A DNA stretch of 64,000 bases from DATJMJ01 sp035503915 (GCA_035503915.1 DATJSU010000022.1:248001-312000); one strand, 5' to 3'. Shown: positions 42,252-51,735, numbered from the stretch's first letter. The notes: generated by a model from the letters alone, not told the origin. Numbers and translations: made by a program.

Positions 42252-45200
42252 GTGAAGGGCGGGCCGGGGGCGCGGTTCTGCCTTTACCTAAGAAAGCGAC
42301 GCCCGCTAAAGAATGTGCTCGGGCCTTCCGACGCTACCGATGTGGCGAGAAGACCGCGTCCTCAGCACCGCGTGGCAACGAGGCGGCCAGGAGGCGTCGG
42401 CCTAGGCGAGGTGAGGCGGGGCGGGGGCGAAGGGGGCTTTTCGCTGATCGAGGTCATAATCGCTATCACCATGTTGGCAGGGGTGATGGCGGCGACCACT
42501 AGCTTGGTCCAAAACGCCGTCAACGTCAGCCGGGCATCGAGGCTCCGCCAGCTCGCTACAGACATAGCAACAAGCATGCTCGACTGCGCCGTGGGCTCGA
42601 TCGACCTCCCGCAATCGGGCTTGGCTTTCCCAACTCCGTGTGGCGAGCAGCAATCGCTGCTTACAGCACAAGGCTACAGCGGTTTGAACCCCGGCGTAGA
42701 CGCGCTCAACTCTGTCGCGCGCGGTGGTACGACGTTTTACGTCGAGCAACAGGTCTCGCCGGGCAACGGCTCGTGCTCACAACCAAGCGGCGGTGCGCCG
42801 CCGGAATTAGAGGTCAATGACTGGGTGACATGGGCGAGCAACCCGCCGGTGACGTCGTACTGGTGGCAAGGAGGTGTGCAAGGAAGGTACGTGGAAGAGT
42901 CGACCCTTGTTGCCGTCCCCGCTGCAGCTCTCAATACCGCTGACGGGAACATCCTCGTCAAGATCACAGACGACAGCGCACCTTCAAATGGCCAAGCGGA
43001 CGTGACAGTAACGGTGACGCCGGCCGGTGGCGGAGCGAGCCAGACGGCGACGACGACCAACGAAGGGTGCCTCCTCTTTACCAACCTGAGCCCCCAGAGC
43101 TACAACATCAGCGCTTCGAGGACAGGGTGGATCGATTCGAACAACGACTTCTCCGGCGGCGTAGCTTCCGGGCTCTCCATGACGGGTACGGTCACGGCCG
43201 GGACTACCGTCACGGTCCCGTACCAGGCACCCCTCTACTATGCGCAGGCGGCCACGGTTACGGCGAACTACTCGCTGGCGTCGCCATATAGCGTGCCGAG
43301 CAACATCTCATCGCTCCCTCTCTCGTTCTATAACACCGGTATGGGCACGGATCCCTACGTCGGGCCCGCCCCTGGCGCCTCCGGGGACCAGGTTTTCCCT
43401 TATCCCGGCACTAGCTATCAGGTGGTCGCAGGGAGCTGTGTGGTCCCGGGCAACCCAGGGGCCCCAGACACGCCGGACGGTTCTGCCGCGACTGATGGCG
43501 TCGGAGTATCTGTGACCCCGGGCGGGAGCGCGATAGCCAACTTTACCCTGACCCCGACCGTCATCGTCGTCCAGGACACGAGCGGCCAACTGAGCGGCGC
43601 AAACGTCGAAGCGATCCCAGCCACCAGTTCGGGTGCACAGGACGCGCACTGCCCCACGACGGGGAGCACCGAGATGCCTAGTTTGGACTTGCCTGCCACC
43701 AGTTCGGCGGGCCTTGTGGACCACGTGCAGTTCAGGGAGGGCTCCCAGCAGTACGTGCTCGCCGCGTACTGGGAGCCGAACGACCTGAAGAAGGTGAGCG
43801 GGGCGCTCCAGGATCTGCGACCTCGGGAAGGTGCGAAGACGGCGCCGTTGGCGAAAACCGCGCGCGAAATAGCCCGCCATGCGCCTAACAGCGGGGCAGG
43901 GCTCACCCCGGCTTATATCTTGACAGGCTCACCGTCCTATACGCTCTCGCTCAGCCCGAACCCCAGCAATTTCGGCCAAAGCGTCGCCCTCAAAGTGTCA
44001 ACGACTTCGAGCGGCGAATACGTGCAGTATTTCTCGAACGGGACGAAAATCGGCTCCTGTTTCGCGATATCAGGAACGTCATACACGTACAGTACCGCGG
44101 CCTTACCCCTCGGCGCCGACTCGATCACGGCCAGTGTGTACACCAACAGCGCCTGTTCCTCCTTGAGCGGGACGGCTTCCGCAGTGACCGAGAACGTCCA
44201 GGGGATGACCTCGTCGCAGAACCCGAGCACCTATGGCCAGAACGTCACCTTCACGGCCTACGCCGTCTCGGCCTCTGATGCTGTCGAGTTCCTGGACGGG
44301 ACAACGGAAATAGCTTGTGTCGCTGTTGGCGGTAACAACAATGTGACTACACCAACGGTGAACAACCTCCCAGTGGGGACTGACACCATCACGGCCAAAC
44401 TCTACGCGACGAGCACGACTTGTAGTAGCGGGAGCACGTCGAGCCTTCCCACGCTCTCTCAAGTCGTCGACGCTGCCGTCCTCAGTCTTGGCTCGAACCT
44501 GAACCCAAGCGAGTTCGGGCAAAGCGTGACCTTGACACTGTCAGGGGTGTTTACGGGCTACGTGCAGTTCCAAAACGGAGGCTCGAACATCGGCAGCTGT
44601 ACTGCCGTGAACACCGCGACCGAGAGCGCGACGCTGACCACGGCAACCTTGCCTGTCGGCACGGACACCATCGGCGCGCAGGTGTACCTACTATCTTCCA
44701 GTTGCGCTTCACCGGCACAGGCCAGCGCACCCTCTTTGTCGCAAGTTGTTGCCAGCAACACCGGTATGTCTTTGACCTCGAGCCTGAACCCGAGCAAACC
44801 TGGTGACAGCGTGACCTTTACGGCGACAATCGCCGTAATAGCGCCCGCGTCGGGCACGCCGACAGGCACAGTGCTCTTCGAGAACAACTCTACTACGCTC
44901 TGTGCCAGCGCCCCACTAGTGAACCAAGGTAACGGAGTGTTCACTGCGACCTGTACAACGTCCTCGTTGCCCGAGTCGACGTCGGCGACCTCGAACGAGG
45001 TCAGTGCGACGTACTCCGGCGACTCCAACTTCTCGACGTCGACGAGCTCCCTTTACGAAACCGTGATACAGTACGCGAGCCTTTCTGGGCTCCCCTACGG
45101 CACCTTCCTGATCTGCGCCACCTCGACGGCGTCAGGGTCGTGCTTGCCGACCAGTAGCCCTGAGTCCAGCGCACGTAGCACGACAGCGACTATCTTGGCG

Positions 45201-45338
45201 GTCGCGGCCGCCGGCATCACAGAGTACATCTGCACTGGTGGGTCCTACAATGCGTCGGGTTACTACACAGTCGGTAGCGGTACGTGCTCTTCGCAGCTTC
45301 TCCCGACAGACGCACCTGTCTTCGTGACTGTGAAATGA
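42252..45338 (+). CDS. Pilin-like protein with long Ig-like repeat region, putative tip adhesin
   Basis: The sequence GGFSLIEVIIAITMLAGVMAA (cleavage after Gly 62 as numbered from GTG 42252) is a prepilin signal followed by a normal pilin helix, but the mature part is nearly 1000 residues. After a region with cysteines and beta-sandwich character come at least four Ig-like repeats of about 90 residues, each opening with an NPS motif and GQS/GQN/GDS (about 563, 651, 743 and 838), like the Ig-like domain of Big_3 surface proteins. I infer a large minor pilin displayed at the pilus tip, a monoderm counterpart to PilY1-type adhesins. The start is uncertain: GTG 42411 would give a nine-residue leader. 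Confidence 0.82.
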   Translation: MKGGPGARFCLYLRKRRPLKNVLGPSDATDVARRPRPQHRVATRRPGGVGLGEVRRGGGEGGFSLIEVIIAITMLAGVMAATTSLVQNAVNVSRASRLRQLATDIATSMLDCAVGSIDLPQSGLAFPTPCGEQQSLLTAQGYSGLNPGVDALNSVARGGTTFYVEQQVSPGNGSCSQPSGGAPPELEVNDWVTWASNPPVTSYWWQGGVQGRYVEESTLVAVPAAALNTADGNILVKITDDSAPSNGQADVTVTVTPAGGGASQTATTTNEGCLLFTNLSPQSYNISASRTGWIDSNNDFSGGVASGLSMTGTVTAGTTVTVPYQAPLYYAQAATVTANYSLASPYSVPSNISSLPLSFYNTGMGTDPYVGPAPGASGDQVFPYPGTSYQVVAGSCVVPGNPGAPDTPDGSAATDGVGVSVTPGGSAIANFTLTPTVIVVQDTSGQLSGANVEAIPATSSGAQDAHCPTTGSTEMPSLDLPATSSAGLVDHVQFREGSQQYVLAAYWEPNDLKKVSGALQDLRPREGAKTAPLAKTAREIARHAPNSGAGLTPAYILTGSPSYTLSLSPNPSNFGQSVALKVSTTSSGEYVQYFSNGTKIGSCFAISGTSYTYSTAALPLGADSITASVYTNSACSSLSGTASAVTENVQGMTSSQNPSTYGQNVTFTAYAVSASDAVEFLDGTTEIACVAVGGNNNVTTPTVNNLPVGTDTITAKLYATSTTCSSGSTSSLPTLSQVVDAAVLSLGSNLNPSEFGQSVTLTLSGVFTGYVQFQNGGSNIGSCTAVNTATESATLTTATLPVGTDTIGAQVYLLSSSCASPAQASAPSLSQVVASNTGMSLTSSLNPSKPGDSVTFTATIAVIAPASGTPTGTVLFENNSTTLCASAPLVNQGNGVFTATCTTSSLPESTSATSNEVSATYSGDSNFSTSTSSLYETVIQYASLSGLPYGTFLICATSTASGSCLPTSSPESSARSTTATILAVAAAGITEYICTGGSYNASGYYTVGSGTCSSQLLPTDAPVFVTVK

Positions 45339-45976
45339 AGATGCACGCCAGAGATGAACAAGGTACGACCTTGGTAGAGCTCGTGATCGCCACCGCGATA
45401 ATGCTTATGGTGATCGCCTCAATCGCTACCGCTGTCCAGCTGCTGACAAAGAGCGCCTCAGCAATGGGCCAGTCTACGCAGGCGATCGATAACCTCCAGG
45501 TTGCCGAGCAGGACGTAGTACGGGACATTCATGCGTCGACAGGCTGGTGCAGCGCCTACGCGCCACCGACGACGACGGAGCTCGGGTTTACGGCGAATAT
45601 TGAGGGCGGGGCTGCCGCGTACCTGATCTCGATCACTTCGGGGAACCAGTTGACCGTCGCAACTGCGACAAGTTGCGCAGGTCTCGCAACGGCCAAGAGC
45701 CAGGCCCTGCTGAGCAACGTGGACTCTGCCGCCACAACGCCCTCTTCACAACGTTCGGGCTTCTCGCAACCGAACGGTCCTGCATCGGTCACCGTAAATG
45801 GGACGCAATATTGGGACACGTTGGCGGTGACCTTAACAGTGGACAGCCCGAGCGTGAGCGCGACTAACCCCGTTAGGACGACAGTATCGGACCCCGTGGT
45901 CGAGATCTGGAATGCAGAGGAACAATGTCAGAACCAATGGATCACGAGCGCACAGGCGTCTTCGGACCCATGTTGA
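45335..45976 (+). CDS. Type IV minor pilin (PilW/PulJ-like)
   Basis: ATG 45335 overlaps the previous stop (ATGA). The leader MKMHARDEQG is followed by TTLVELVIATAIMLMVIASI, a class-III prepilin signal with Glu at position 5. The 213-residue product has a Thr/Ser-rich globular part and a C-terminal cysteine pair. Position between the giant pilin and the PilX-like gene, and the weak motif fit, suggest a PilW/PulJ-type minor pilin that primes pilus assembly. Its last 52 bases overlap the next gene. Confidence 0.8.
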   Translation: MKMHARDEQGTTLVELVIATAIMLMVIASIATAVQLLTKSASAMGQSTQAIDNLQVAEQDVVRDIHASTGWCSAYAPPTTTELGFTANIEGGAAAYLISITSGNQLTVATATSCAGLATAKSQALLSNVDSAATTPSSQRSGFSQPNGPASVTVNGTQYWDTLAVTLTVDSPSVSATNPVRTTVSDPVVEIWNAEEQCQNQWITSAQASSDPC

Positions 45977-47580
45977 GGCTCTCGCGGGTGCCTGCCGGTG
46001 GGCCCCGGGAGCACAAGAAGCGCGCGCGAGAGGACGCCGGCCAGGCAATGCTTATGGTCGTGGCGCTGATCACCGTGGCTGCAACCGTTCCCGCGGTAGT
46101 GATGGCAACCAGTGTCGGCCAGCTCACTGGGACACGCGAAAACCTCAATTGGGCGGGAGCGTACGCCGCAGCCGAAGCCGGTGTGAACGATTACATACAG
46201 AGCCTGGACGCGGCGGGCAACTTTACAGAATGGACTGCCGGTAGGAACACGTGCCCAGCGAGCACCACCAATGCCGACGACGCAGCGTTTTGTGGGTGGG
46301 TGGCGCTTTACGACCAAACAAGCCCAGACGAGTGGTACGAGTATGCCTTACCGAGCACGAACGGCGGCGGGTTGACCCTGACGGTGAGCGGGATGGCCGG
46401 CACTGGCGCTTCGGCTGTCGTGAGGACCTTCAAGTACCGGATCATCCCGGAGAACACCTTCTTGGACGATATTTACTGGACCCAGTACGAGATGACAGAT
46501 CCCAGGCTCGGTGGCACCTGCGCTGCCCAGTATTACGTAAGTTCCAGCTCGCCGAACCAGAGCTGCTGGATCCAGTTCGACTCCGAAGACACGTTGGACG
46601 GCCCGGTGTTCTCGAACGATACCTTCCGGTTGTGCGGGAGCCCGACGTTCAACGGGCCTGTGTACAGTGCCGCTGGCACGCGGGGAAAGCCGCTCGACGT
46701 GGCGGGGGAAGGCTGCGGGACGCCAACGCCAGGAGGAGCAGGGTGGGGCACGGGCCCCAATAATGTCGGTAACGAACCGTTACCGACCACGGTCGCGGAA
46801 GCAAGCGCGGCGAGTTATGTGGGCTGTTATATCGCCGGTACATCGGCTACGAGCCCTGCCTCCAACGTCCAGATGACTCTCGCGCAAAGCGGCTCGACGA
46901 CCAAGATCACCTGGACGGGCGGTACTGTCTACGACCAAACTGCCAACCCGAACTGTACGAGCCCCATCACAGCCAGTTCCCTGACGTCGTCGCTGATCTA
47001 TGTATTTGGCAATGTGACAATTGCCGCAGGCAGCACGGACACCGGTTTCATGACGATTGTCGCCGGCGCGACCGACTCGAGCGGCGACCCGGCGACAGCC
47101 TACCCGGGCGCAGGAGTGATGACGCTCAACGGGTCCGTCACGTACCCAGCCGCCGATATCGCGTCGTCGGGTTACTATGACGTCGATAACAGCGACGCCC
47201 TTGGGCTGATCGGCGATTATGCGATCCAAATGGAAACGAGCGGTGGCCAAGAGCCCTGTCCGACGGGCGGTATGCAGGTGGACGCGGCTTTGCTGGCCCT
47301 GCAGGACTCCTTTTACAACCCGAACTGGAGCACGGGTAACATATGCGCCCTCTATGTCGTTGGCTCGATCGCGCAGGATTTTCGCGGCGCAGTAGGGGCA
47401 CTGGACGATGCAGGCAACGTAGTCGATGGTTATGAGAAGCACTACACGTGGGACCAGTCGCTCGGCACTTACTGGCCTCCTTACTACCTTTCGCCGACCA
47501 GCGCGACCTGGGCCCCTGCCAGCTATGAGGAATGCCAGGCGGGCACGGTGCACGCGGCTCTTGCGACGCCTTCGTGTTAA
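45925..47580 (+). CDS. PilX-like pilus-associated protein
   Basis: The N-terminal region is hydrophilic and basic, followed by EDAGQAMLMVVALITVAATVPAVVM, a membrane segment where Gly-Gln replaces the usual Gly-Phe prepilin site, as in PilX/GspK-like proteins. Next comes LNWAGAYAAAEAGVNDYIQSL, the AAEAG motif typical of PilX. The C-terminal 400 residues are rich in Gly, Thr, Asn and cysteines (about ten), suggesting a secreted, disulfide-bonded domain. It overlaps the minor pilin gene by 52 bases, so the two are coupled. Function in tip assembly is inferred from family and position. Confidence 0.75.
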   Translation: MSEPMDHERTGVFGPMLRLSRVPAGGPREHKKRAREDAGQAMLMVVALITVAATVPAVVMATSVGQLTGTRENLNWAGAYAAAEAGVNDYIQSLDAAGNFTEWTAGRNTCPASTTNADDAAFCGWVALYDQTSPDEWYEYALPSTNGGGLTLTVSGMAGTGASAVVRTFKYRIIPENTFLDDIYWTQYEMTDPRLGGTCAAQYYVSSSSPNQSCWIQFDSEDTLDGPVFSNDTFRLCGSPTFNGPVYSAAGTRGKPLDVAGEGCGTPTPGGAGWGTGPNNVGNEPLPTTVAEASAASYVGCYIAGTSATSPASNVQMTLAQSGSTTKITWTGGTVYDQTANPNCTSPITASSLTSSLIYVFGNVTIAAGSTDTGFMTIVAGATDSSGDPATAYPGAGVMTLNGSVTYPAADIASSGYYDVDNSDALGLIGDYAIQMETSGGQEPCPTGGMQVDAALLALQDSFYNPNWSTGNICALYVVGSIAQDFRGAVGALDDAGNVVDGYEKHYTWDQSLGTYWPPYYLSPTSATWAPASYEECQAGTVHAALATPSC

Positions 47581-47607
47581 GCCGCCTGGTTCGCCCGCTG
47601 CGCTGAG

Positions 47608-47613
47608 TACGAT
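47608..47613 (+). promoter_or_regulatory. Candidate -10 box of aroC (leaderless)
   Basis: TACGAT ends eight bases before the GTG start of aroC at 47622. With no Shine-Dalgarno in the 41-bp gap, the transcript probably begins at or beside the codon. Confidence 0.35.
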
Positions 47614-47621
47614 TCGGTGTC

Positions 47622-48779
47622 GTGCTCCGTTATTTGACAGCTGGTGAGTCCCACGGCAAGGGACTGGTCGTCATCGTGGAAGGCTTGCCGGCGGGCCTAG
47701 AGGTCCGGGCCGAGGACATCGCCAACGAACTGGCACGCCGCCGCCTCGGCTACGGTCGCGGGCCACGGATGCGCTTCGAGGCCGATGAGCTGACCCTGCT
47801 GGGTGGCATCCGCCATGGCCGCACTCTTGGGTCACCGGTTGCGATCGAGGTAGGCAACTCCGAGTGGCCCAAATGGGCCGAAGAGATGTCGCCGGCACCC
47901 GGTAAGACGGACAAGCCGCTCACCCAGCCGCGCCCCGGCCACGCCGACTTGGCGGGGATGCAGAAGTACGGCTTAGACGAGGCGCGCGACGTCCTGGAAA
48001 GGGCGAGCGCACGCGAGACGGCGGCGCGAGTTGCCGCGGGGGCAGTGTGCAAGTTGCTGCTCCGCGAGCTTGGGGCCGAGATTGTGAGCCATGTCGTCCA
48101 GTTGGGCCCCGTCGTTGCCAAGGGCGGCCGCCGTCCAGCGACGGGCGACCTCGAGACGGTGGACGCCTCGCCGGTACGCTGTTTCGACCCCGATGCCGAG
48201 GCGGAAATGGTCGAGGCGATCAAGGCAGCGGCCAGGGACGGGGATTCTCTCGGCGGTGCAGCTGAAGTGATCGCTTACGGCGTCGTCCCGGGCCTTGGCA
48301 GCCACGTCCATTGGGACCGCAAGCTCGATGGCTTGCTGGGCCAAGCGATGATGAGCATCCACGCCGTCAAGGCGGTCGAGGTGGGCGATGGTATCGAGAT
48401 AGCCGGGTTACGGGGCTCTCTCGCGCACGACCCCATCGGCTGGGATGCCGCGAGGAACGTTTACACTCGCTCTTCCAATCACGCCGGTGGCCTAGAAGGC
48501 GGCATAACAAATGGCGAACCCGTGGTCGTCCGTTGCTACATGAAGCCGCTCTCGACGCTCAACCGGCCCGTCCTCAAGACCGTCGACGTGGTCAGCAAGC
48601 AAGAGACGGTCTCTTTCAAAGAGAGGACCGACCACACCGCAGTGCCGGCGATGGGAGTAGTGGCCGAGACGATGATGGCCTGGGTGCTCGCGTCGGAGGT
48701 TCTGAGGAAGTTCGGAGGCGATTCGATGACCGAGCTGTTGCGCAACAAGGAAGGGTACTTGGCGGGCCTCGTTGAGTAG
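47622..48779 (+). CDS. aroC: Chorismate synthase
   Basis: AroC makes chorismate from 5-enolpyruvylshikimate 3-phosphate using reduced FMN. The protein begins LRYLTAGESHGKGLVVIVEGLPAG and includes GRGPRMRFEADE, RPGHADLAGMQKYG, DVLERASARETAARVAAGA, and SSNHAGGLEGGITNGEPVVV, all conserved in the family. The 385-residue length is normal. It is the first gene of aroC-aroK-aroB, here separated by the remnant of another gene. Confidence 0.97.
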   Translation: MLRYLTAGESHGKGLVVIVEGLPAGLEVRAEDIANELARRRLGYGRGPRMRFEADELTLLGGIRHGRTLGSPVAIEVGNSEWPKWAEEMSPAPGKTDKPLTQPRPGHADLAGMQKYGLDEARDVLERASARETAARVAAGAVCKLLLRELGAEIVSHVVQLGPVVAKGGRRPATGDLETVDASPVRCFDPDAEAEMVEAIKAAARDGDSLGGAAEVIAYGVVPGLGSHVHWDRKLDGLLGQAMMSIHAVKAVEVGDGIEIAGLRGSLAHDPIGWDAARNVYTRSSNHAGGLEGGITNGEPVVVRCYMKPLSTLNRPVLKTVDVVSKQETVSFKERTDHTAVPAMGVVAETMMAWVLASEVLRKFGGDSMTELLRNKEGYLAGLVE

Positions 48780-49128
48780 CCCGAGAACTTGCCCGAGGCG
48801 TTCTTGGGTACGTGCGAGGCCGGTCTCGTGCTGGTCCAGTTTGCGCCCGTGCTCCTCCAGGGTGAGGGCCATGCTGTCGACTTTGCCCTCGACCCTGCCG
48901 CGACAAGTTGGTCTACGCGGCCGGTCAGAGCCTCCGTCTGCTCGGCCAGCCTGTCGACGCGGCCCGTGAGAACCTCTAGCCGCCGGGTGATGGCCTCTCG
49001 AGGTGGGCGTCTGTGCGCGCGAGACGCTCAGGGACGGCGAGCAGCTCCTCCGTTAGGATGAGAGCCCGCACCTCGGCGAGAAGAGCCGGGTCCTCCTTGA
49101 GCTGAGCGATGATGTCTCGGGCTTCCAC
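48780..49128 (-). pseudogene. Frameshifted remnant of a coiled-coil protein gene
   Basis: Read from GTG 49128 on the minus strand, the sequence gives EARDIIAQLKEDPALLAEVR, then LILTEELLAVPERLARTDAHLE and stops soon after. The coiled-coil pattern continues in a second frame (RRLEVLTGRVDRLAEQTEAL) and then in a third (KVDSMALTLEEHGRKLDQHE). Each change is consistent with a two-base insertion: an AG duplication near 48997-49003 and a GC excess near 48893-48902. The intact family is a repeat-rich coiled-coil protein common in thermophilic and acidophilic bacteria, of unknown role. The 3' end is lost against aroC. Confidence 0.7.
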
Positions 49129-49720
49129 CGGTCCAAGCGTACAGACGAGCAGTGAACGCAAGAACATTGTGCTTGTCGGGATGATGGGGGCAGGCAAGTC
49201 GGCGGTTGCTCGGAGACTGGCCAAAGCGCTCGGGGCGCGCGCGGTGGACACGGACGACATCGTCGAACAAAGAGCTGGGATGACCGTTGCGCAGATCTTT
49301 GAAACCATGGGGGAGGAGGCGTTCCGCGACGCCGAATCGGCCGCCATCGCAGAGTTGGGGAACGTCGTGGGGGCCGCTGTGGTGAGCCTCGGGGGAGGTT
49401 CGGTGCTCCGGGAGGCCAACCGTGCAGCAATCCGCGCCTATGGGACCGTCGTCTGGTTGAGGGCCAGCCCGGCAACCCTCGCCGCAAGGGTCGGGGCAGG
49501 GCAGGGGCGCCCGCTCTTGTGGAGCCCCACTGTGGTGCCCGAGGGCCCGCTTGGGCGTCTGTTGCGGGACAGCTCGCCCGCTCTTGCTCTTTCCCGGCTG
49601 GCGGAGGAGCGTGAGCCCCTCTACGCGGAGGTGGCGGACATCGCTATCGATGTAGACGACCTTTCAGAGGAGGCTGTCGTGGGCCGTGTCTTGGCCGAGA
49701 TGGGAAGCCCCGAGCGGTAG
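49112..49720 (+). CDS. aroK: Shikimate kinase
   Basis: AroK phosphorylates shikimate at O3 with ATP. The Walker A loop is VLVGMMGAGKSAVARRLAKAL, the shikimate site has DTDDIVEQRAGM and FRDAESAAI, then VVSLGGGSV, and the lid contains an Arg in GQGRPLLWS. Length is about 200 residues, with a 15-residue N-terminal extension. Two adjacent ATG codons (49109, 49112) both overlap the degraded minus-strand gene. The stop lies 13 bases before aroB. Confidence 0.93.
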   Translation: MSRASTGPSVQTSSERKNIVLVGMMGAGKSAVARRLAKALGARAVDTDDIVEQRAGMTVAQIFETMGEEAFRDAESAAIAELGNVVGAAVVSLGGGSVLREANRAAIRAYGTVVWLRASPATLAARVGAGQGRPLLWSPTVVPEGPLGRLLRDSSPALALSRLAEEREPLYAEVADIAIDVDDLSEEAVVGRVLAEMGSPER

Positions 49721-49733
49721 CCTCAGCTTGACA

Positions 49734-50777
49734 ATGAGAAAGGTCCTCGTCGAACTGGGTGACCGCTCGTACCCGGTGTTGATAGGTGCGGGCGCCCGCC
49801 ACGAGCTGGGGCCGGTGCTGCCGCGTAGCGCTCGCAAGGCCGCGGTGGTGACCCAGGCGCCCATCGGTGTGCAGGTCGAGACGGGTTTGGAGCAGACCAC
49901 GATCTACCTGGGGGAAGGCGAGGAGGAAAAGAACCTCGCATCGGTCGAGCGCCTTTGCCGGGAGTTCGCGCGGTTCGGTTTGACGAGGGCAGATGTTGTC
50001 ATCGGTGTCGGGGGGGGAGTAGTGACCGACGTTGCCGGCTTCGCAGCTTCCGTTTACCACCGGGGCGTCCCTGTCGTCTATGTGGCCACGACGCTGCTAG
50101 CTCAGGTGGACGCCGCTATCGGGGGCAAGACCGGGGTGAACCTCCCTGAGGGGAAGAACCTCCTCGGCGCCTTCTGGCAGCCGGCGGCTGTCCTCTGCGA
50201 CACAGAGGTGCTCTCTTCGCTGCCGCCGAGGGAGTACCGGAGCGGGCTCGGCGAAATGGCCAAGTATGCCTTTTTGGGTGTGAGCGACCTCCCCAAGCTC
50301 GGGATCGAGGAAGCCGTGGCACGCTGCGTCGAATGCAAGGCAGGTTTCGTTGCCGCTGACGAGCGCGAGAGCTTGAACGTCGCCGGTGGGCCCCGAGCGG
50401 CTCGTCCCGGGAGGGACCGGGCGCTGCTCAATTACGGCCACACCCTCGCTCATGCTTTGGAAACCGTCGGGGATTACGACCTGCGGCACGGCGAGGCGGT
50501 GGCGATCGGGCTCGTCTTCGCGGCGCGCCTGGCTCGGGCCCTCGGTCGCATCGACGAACGGCGAGTGGCCGAGCACGAGGCCGTTGTTGCCTCCTACGAC
50601 CTCCCGGCTCGCATCCCCGCCGGGACCGACGCCGAGGGCCTTGTCAAGGCAATGGCCAGGGACAAGAAAGCGACGACGGGGGCCCTCACTTTTGTGCTCG
50701 ACGGTTCACGAGGATTGGAAGTCGTGCCGGGGGCCCCCGCGGAGATGGTGAGGAGGGCGCTCGATGAAATGCACTAG
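49734..50777 (+). CDS. aroB: 3-dehydroquinate synthase
   Basis: AroB closes the ring in the second step of the shikimate pathway, using NAD and a divalent metal. Motifs are GEGEEEKNLASVERL, VIGVGGGVVTDVAGFAASVYHRG, YVATTLLAQVDAAIGGKTGVNLPEGKNLLGAF, and the metal-binding LNYGHTLAHALE and LRHGEAVAIG. At 347 residues it is typical. ATG 49734 is preferred; TAGCCT at 49718-49723 could serve as a -10 box for a nearly leaderless transcript. A terminator follows. Confidence 0.97.
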   Translation: MRKVLVELGDRSYPVLIGAGARHELGPVLPRSARKAAVVTQAPIGVQVETGLEQTTIYLGEGEEEKNLASVERLCREFARFGLTRADVVIGVGGGVVTDVAGFAASVYHRGVPVVYVATTLLAQVDAAIGGKTGVNLPEGKNLLGAFWQPAAVLCDTEVLSSLPPREYRSGLGEMAKYAFLGVSDLPKLGIEEAVARCVECKAGFVAADERESLNVAGGPRAARPGRDRALLNYGHTLAHALETVGDYDLRHGEAVAIGLVFAARLARALGRIDERRVAEHEAVVASYDLPARIPAGTDAEGLVKAMARDKKATTGALTFVLDGSRGLEVVPGAPAEMVRRALDEMH

Positions 50778-50783
50778 CGCCTC

Positions 50784-50837
50784 CCCGGCCACGGGCTCCC
50801 CAAGATGGCCGTCGTCCCGTGGCCGGGCGAGGTTTTT
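50784..50837 (+). terminator. Rho-independent terminator after aroB
   Basis: CCCGGCCACGGG (50784-50795) and CCCGTGGCCGGG (50816-50827) form a perfect 12-bp stem with a 20-base loop, and a run of five T follows at 50833-50837. It lies 7 bases after the aroB stop and ends the aroC-K-B transcript. Confidence 0.8.
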
Positions 50838-50940
50838 CGGCCCCGCCTCTAACCCGGGGTGGCGAGATTGCCGATTGTTCCTCTGAGATGCCGTTGCCCA
50901 CGGACCGCCGTTTGTCCTTGACGCCCCGGGTGCCCTGAGA

Positions 50941-51735
50941 GTGCTCCTCGCACCCGGTGTACTCGCGGCACTTGCCTTTGGCGTGATTGGCCTCATCGTT
51001 GGTTCCTTTGCAAACGTCGTCATCTATCGCGTCCCCGAAGGGCGCTCAATAGTCAGGCCCGGGTCGTCGTGCCCACAGTGCGGCGCCCGGGTACGCCCAG
51101 GGGACAACGTCCCTGTCCTGTCCTGGTTCCTGCTGAGGGGCCGGTGCAGGGACTGCAAAGCCCCGATCTCTCCCAGGTACCCCACCGTCGAAGCTCTCAC
51201 TGGCCTCATATTTGCCGGGATGGGCGCGCGGTTCGGGATCTCCTGGACCGGTGCCGGCGAGGCGACCCTGGCGGGCGGCCTTGTCGTCCTCGGCTTTATC
51301 GACCTTGAGCGGATGCTCCTCCCGCGCCGCATCGTCTACGTCACTCTTACTGTCCTGGCGGCTGTGCTTATAGCGGGAGCAGTCAGCGGGAGCCAGTGGC
51401 ACCGCCTCGGTGTAGCTGCACTTTGCGCGGTAGTGCCTTGGGCATTGTTCTTTGCGATCAACTTCGTCTCACCCAAGGCTCTTGGATTTGGCGATGTGAG
51501 GCTCGCCCTCTTGATCGGTTTCGGCCTCGGTTGGCTGGGAGCGGCGTACGCTTTCCTCGGCTTCATTGTCGCGAGCGTCCTCGGTGCGCTGGTAGGGCTC
51601 ACCTTGATGGCGCTGGGCAAGGCGGAGAGGCGGACGCCTGTGCCATTCGGGACTTTTCTCGCTATCGGGGCTGTCGCCGCGGTCCTTGCCGGAGCGCCCG
51701 TCGTGCACTGGTACTTGGGCCTCATCAACGGCTAA
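50941..51735 (+). CDS. pilD: Prepilin peptidase/N-methyltransferase PilD
   Basis: PilD cleaves the class-III leader of prepilins and methylates the new N-terminus. The methylase part has LIVGSFANVVIYRVPEG and the zinc cysteines CPQC and CRDC. The two catalytic Asp residues of the peptidase lie in VLGFIDLERMLLP and ALGFGDVRLAL. About seven membrane helices follow the family pattern; 264 residues is normal. It starts at GTG 50941, 103 bases after the aroB terminator, and should process all three pilin-like proteins in the cluster upstream. Confidence 0.95.
   Translation: MLLAPGVLAALAFGVIGLIVGSFANVVIYRVPEGRSIVRPGSSCPQCGARVRPGDNVPVLSWFLLRGRCRDCKAPISPRYPTVEALTGLIFAGMGARFGISWTGAGEATLAGGLVVLGFIDLERMLLPRRIVYVTLTVLAAVLIAGAVSGSQWHRLGVAALCAVVPWALFFAINFVSPKALGFGDVRLALLIGFGLGWLGAAYAFLGFIVASVLGALVGLTLMALGKAERRTPVPFGTFLAIGAVAAVLAGAPVVHWYLGLING

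Noticed and set aside
44103..45028. Minus-strand frames over the Ig-repeat region
   Set aside because: They are shadows of the repetitive plus-strand gene and have no start context or family resemblance.
49112..49720. aroK start further downstream to avoid overlap with the minus-strand gene
   Set aside because: The only later in-frame start (GTG 49169) lies inside the first beta strand before the P-loop, and the overlapping gene is a pseudogene, so overlap is acceptable.
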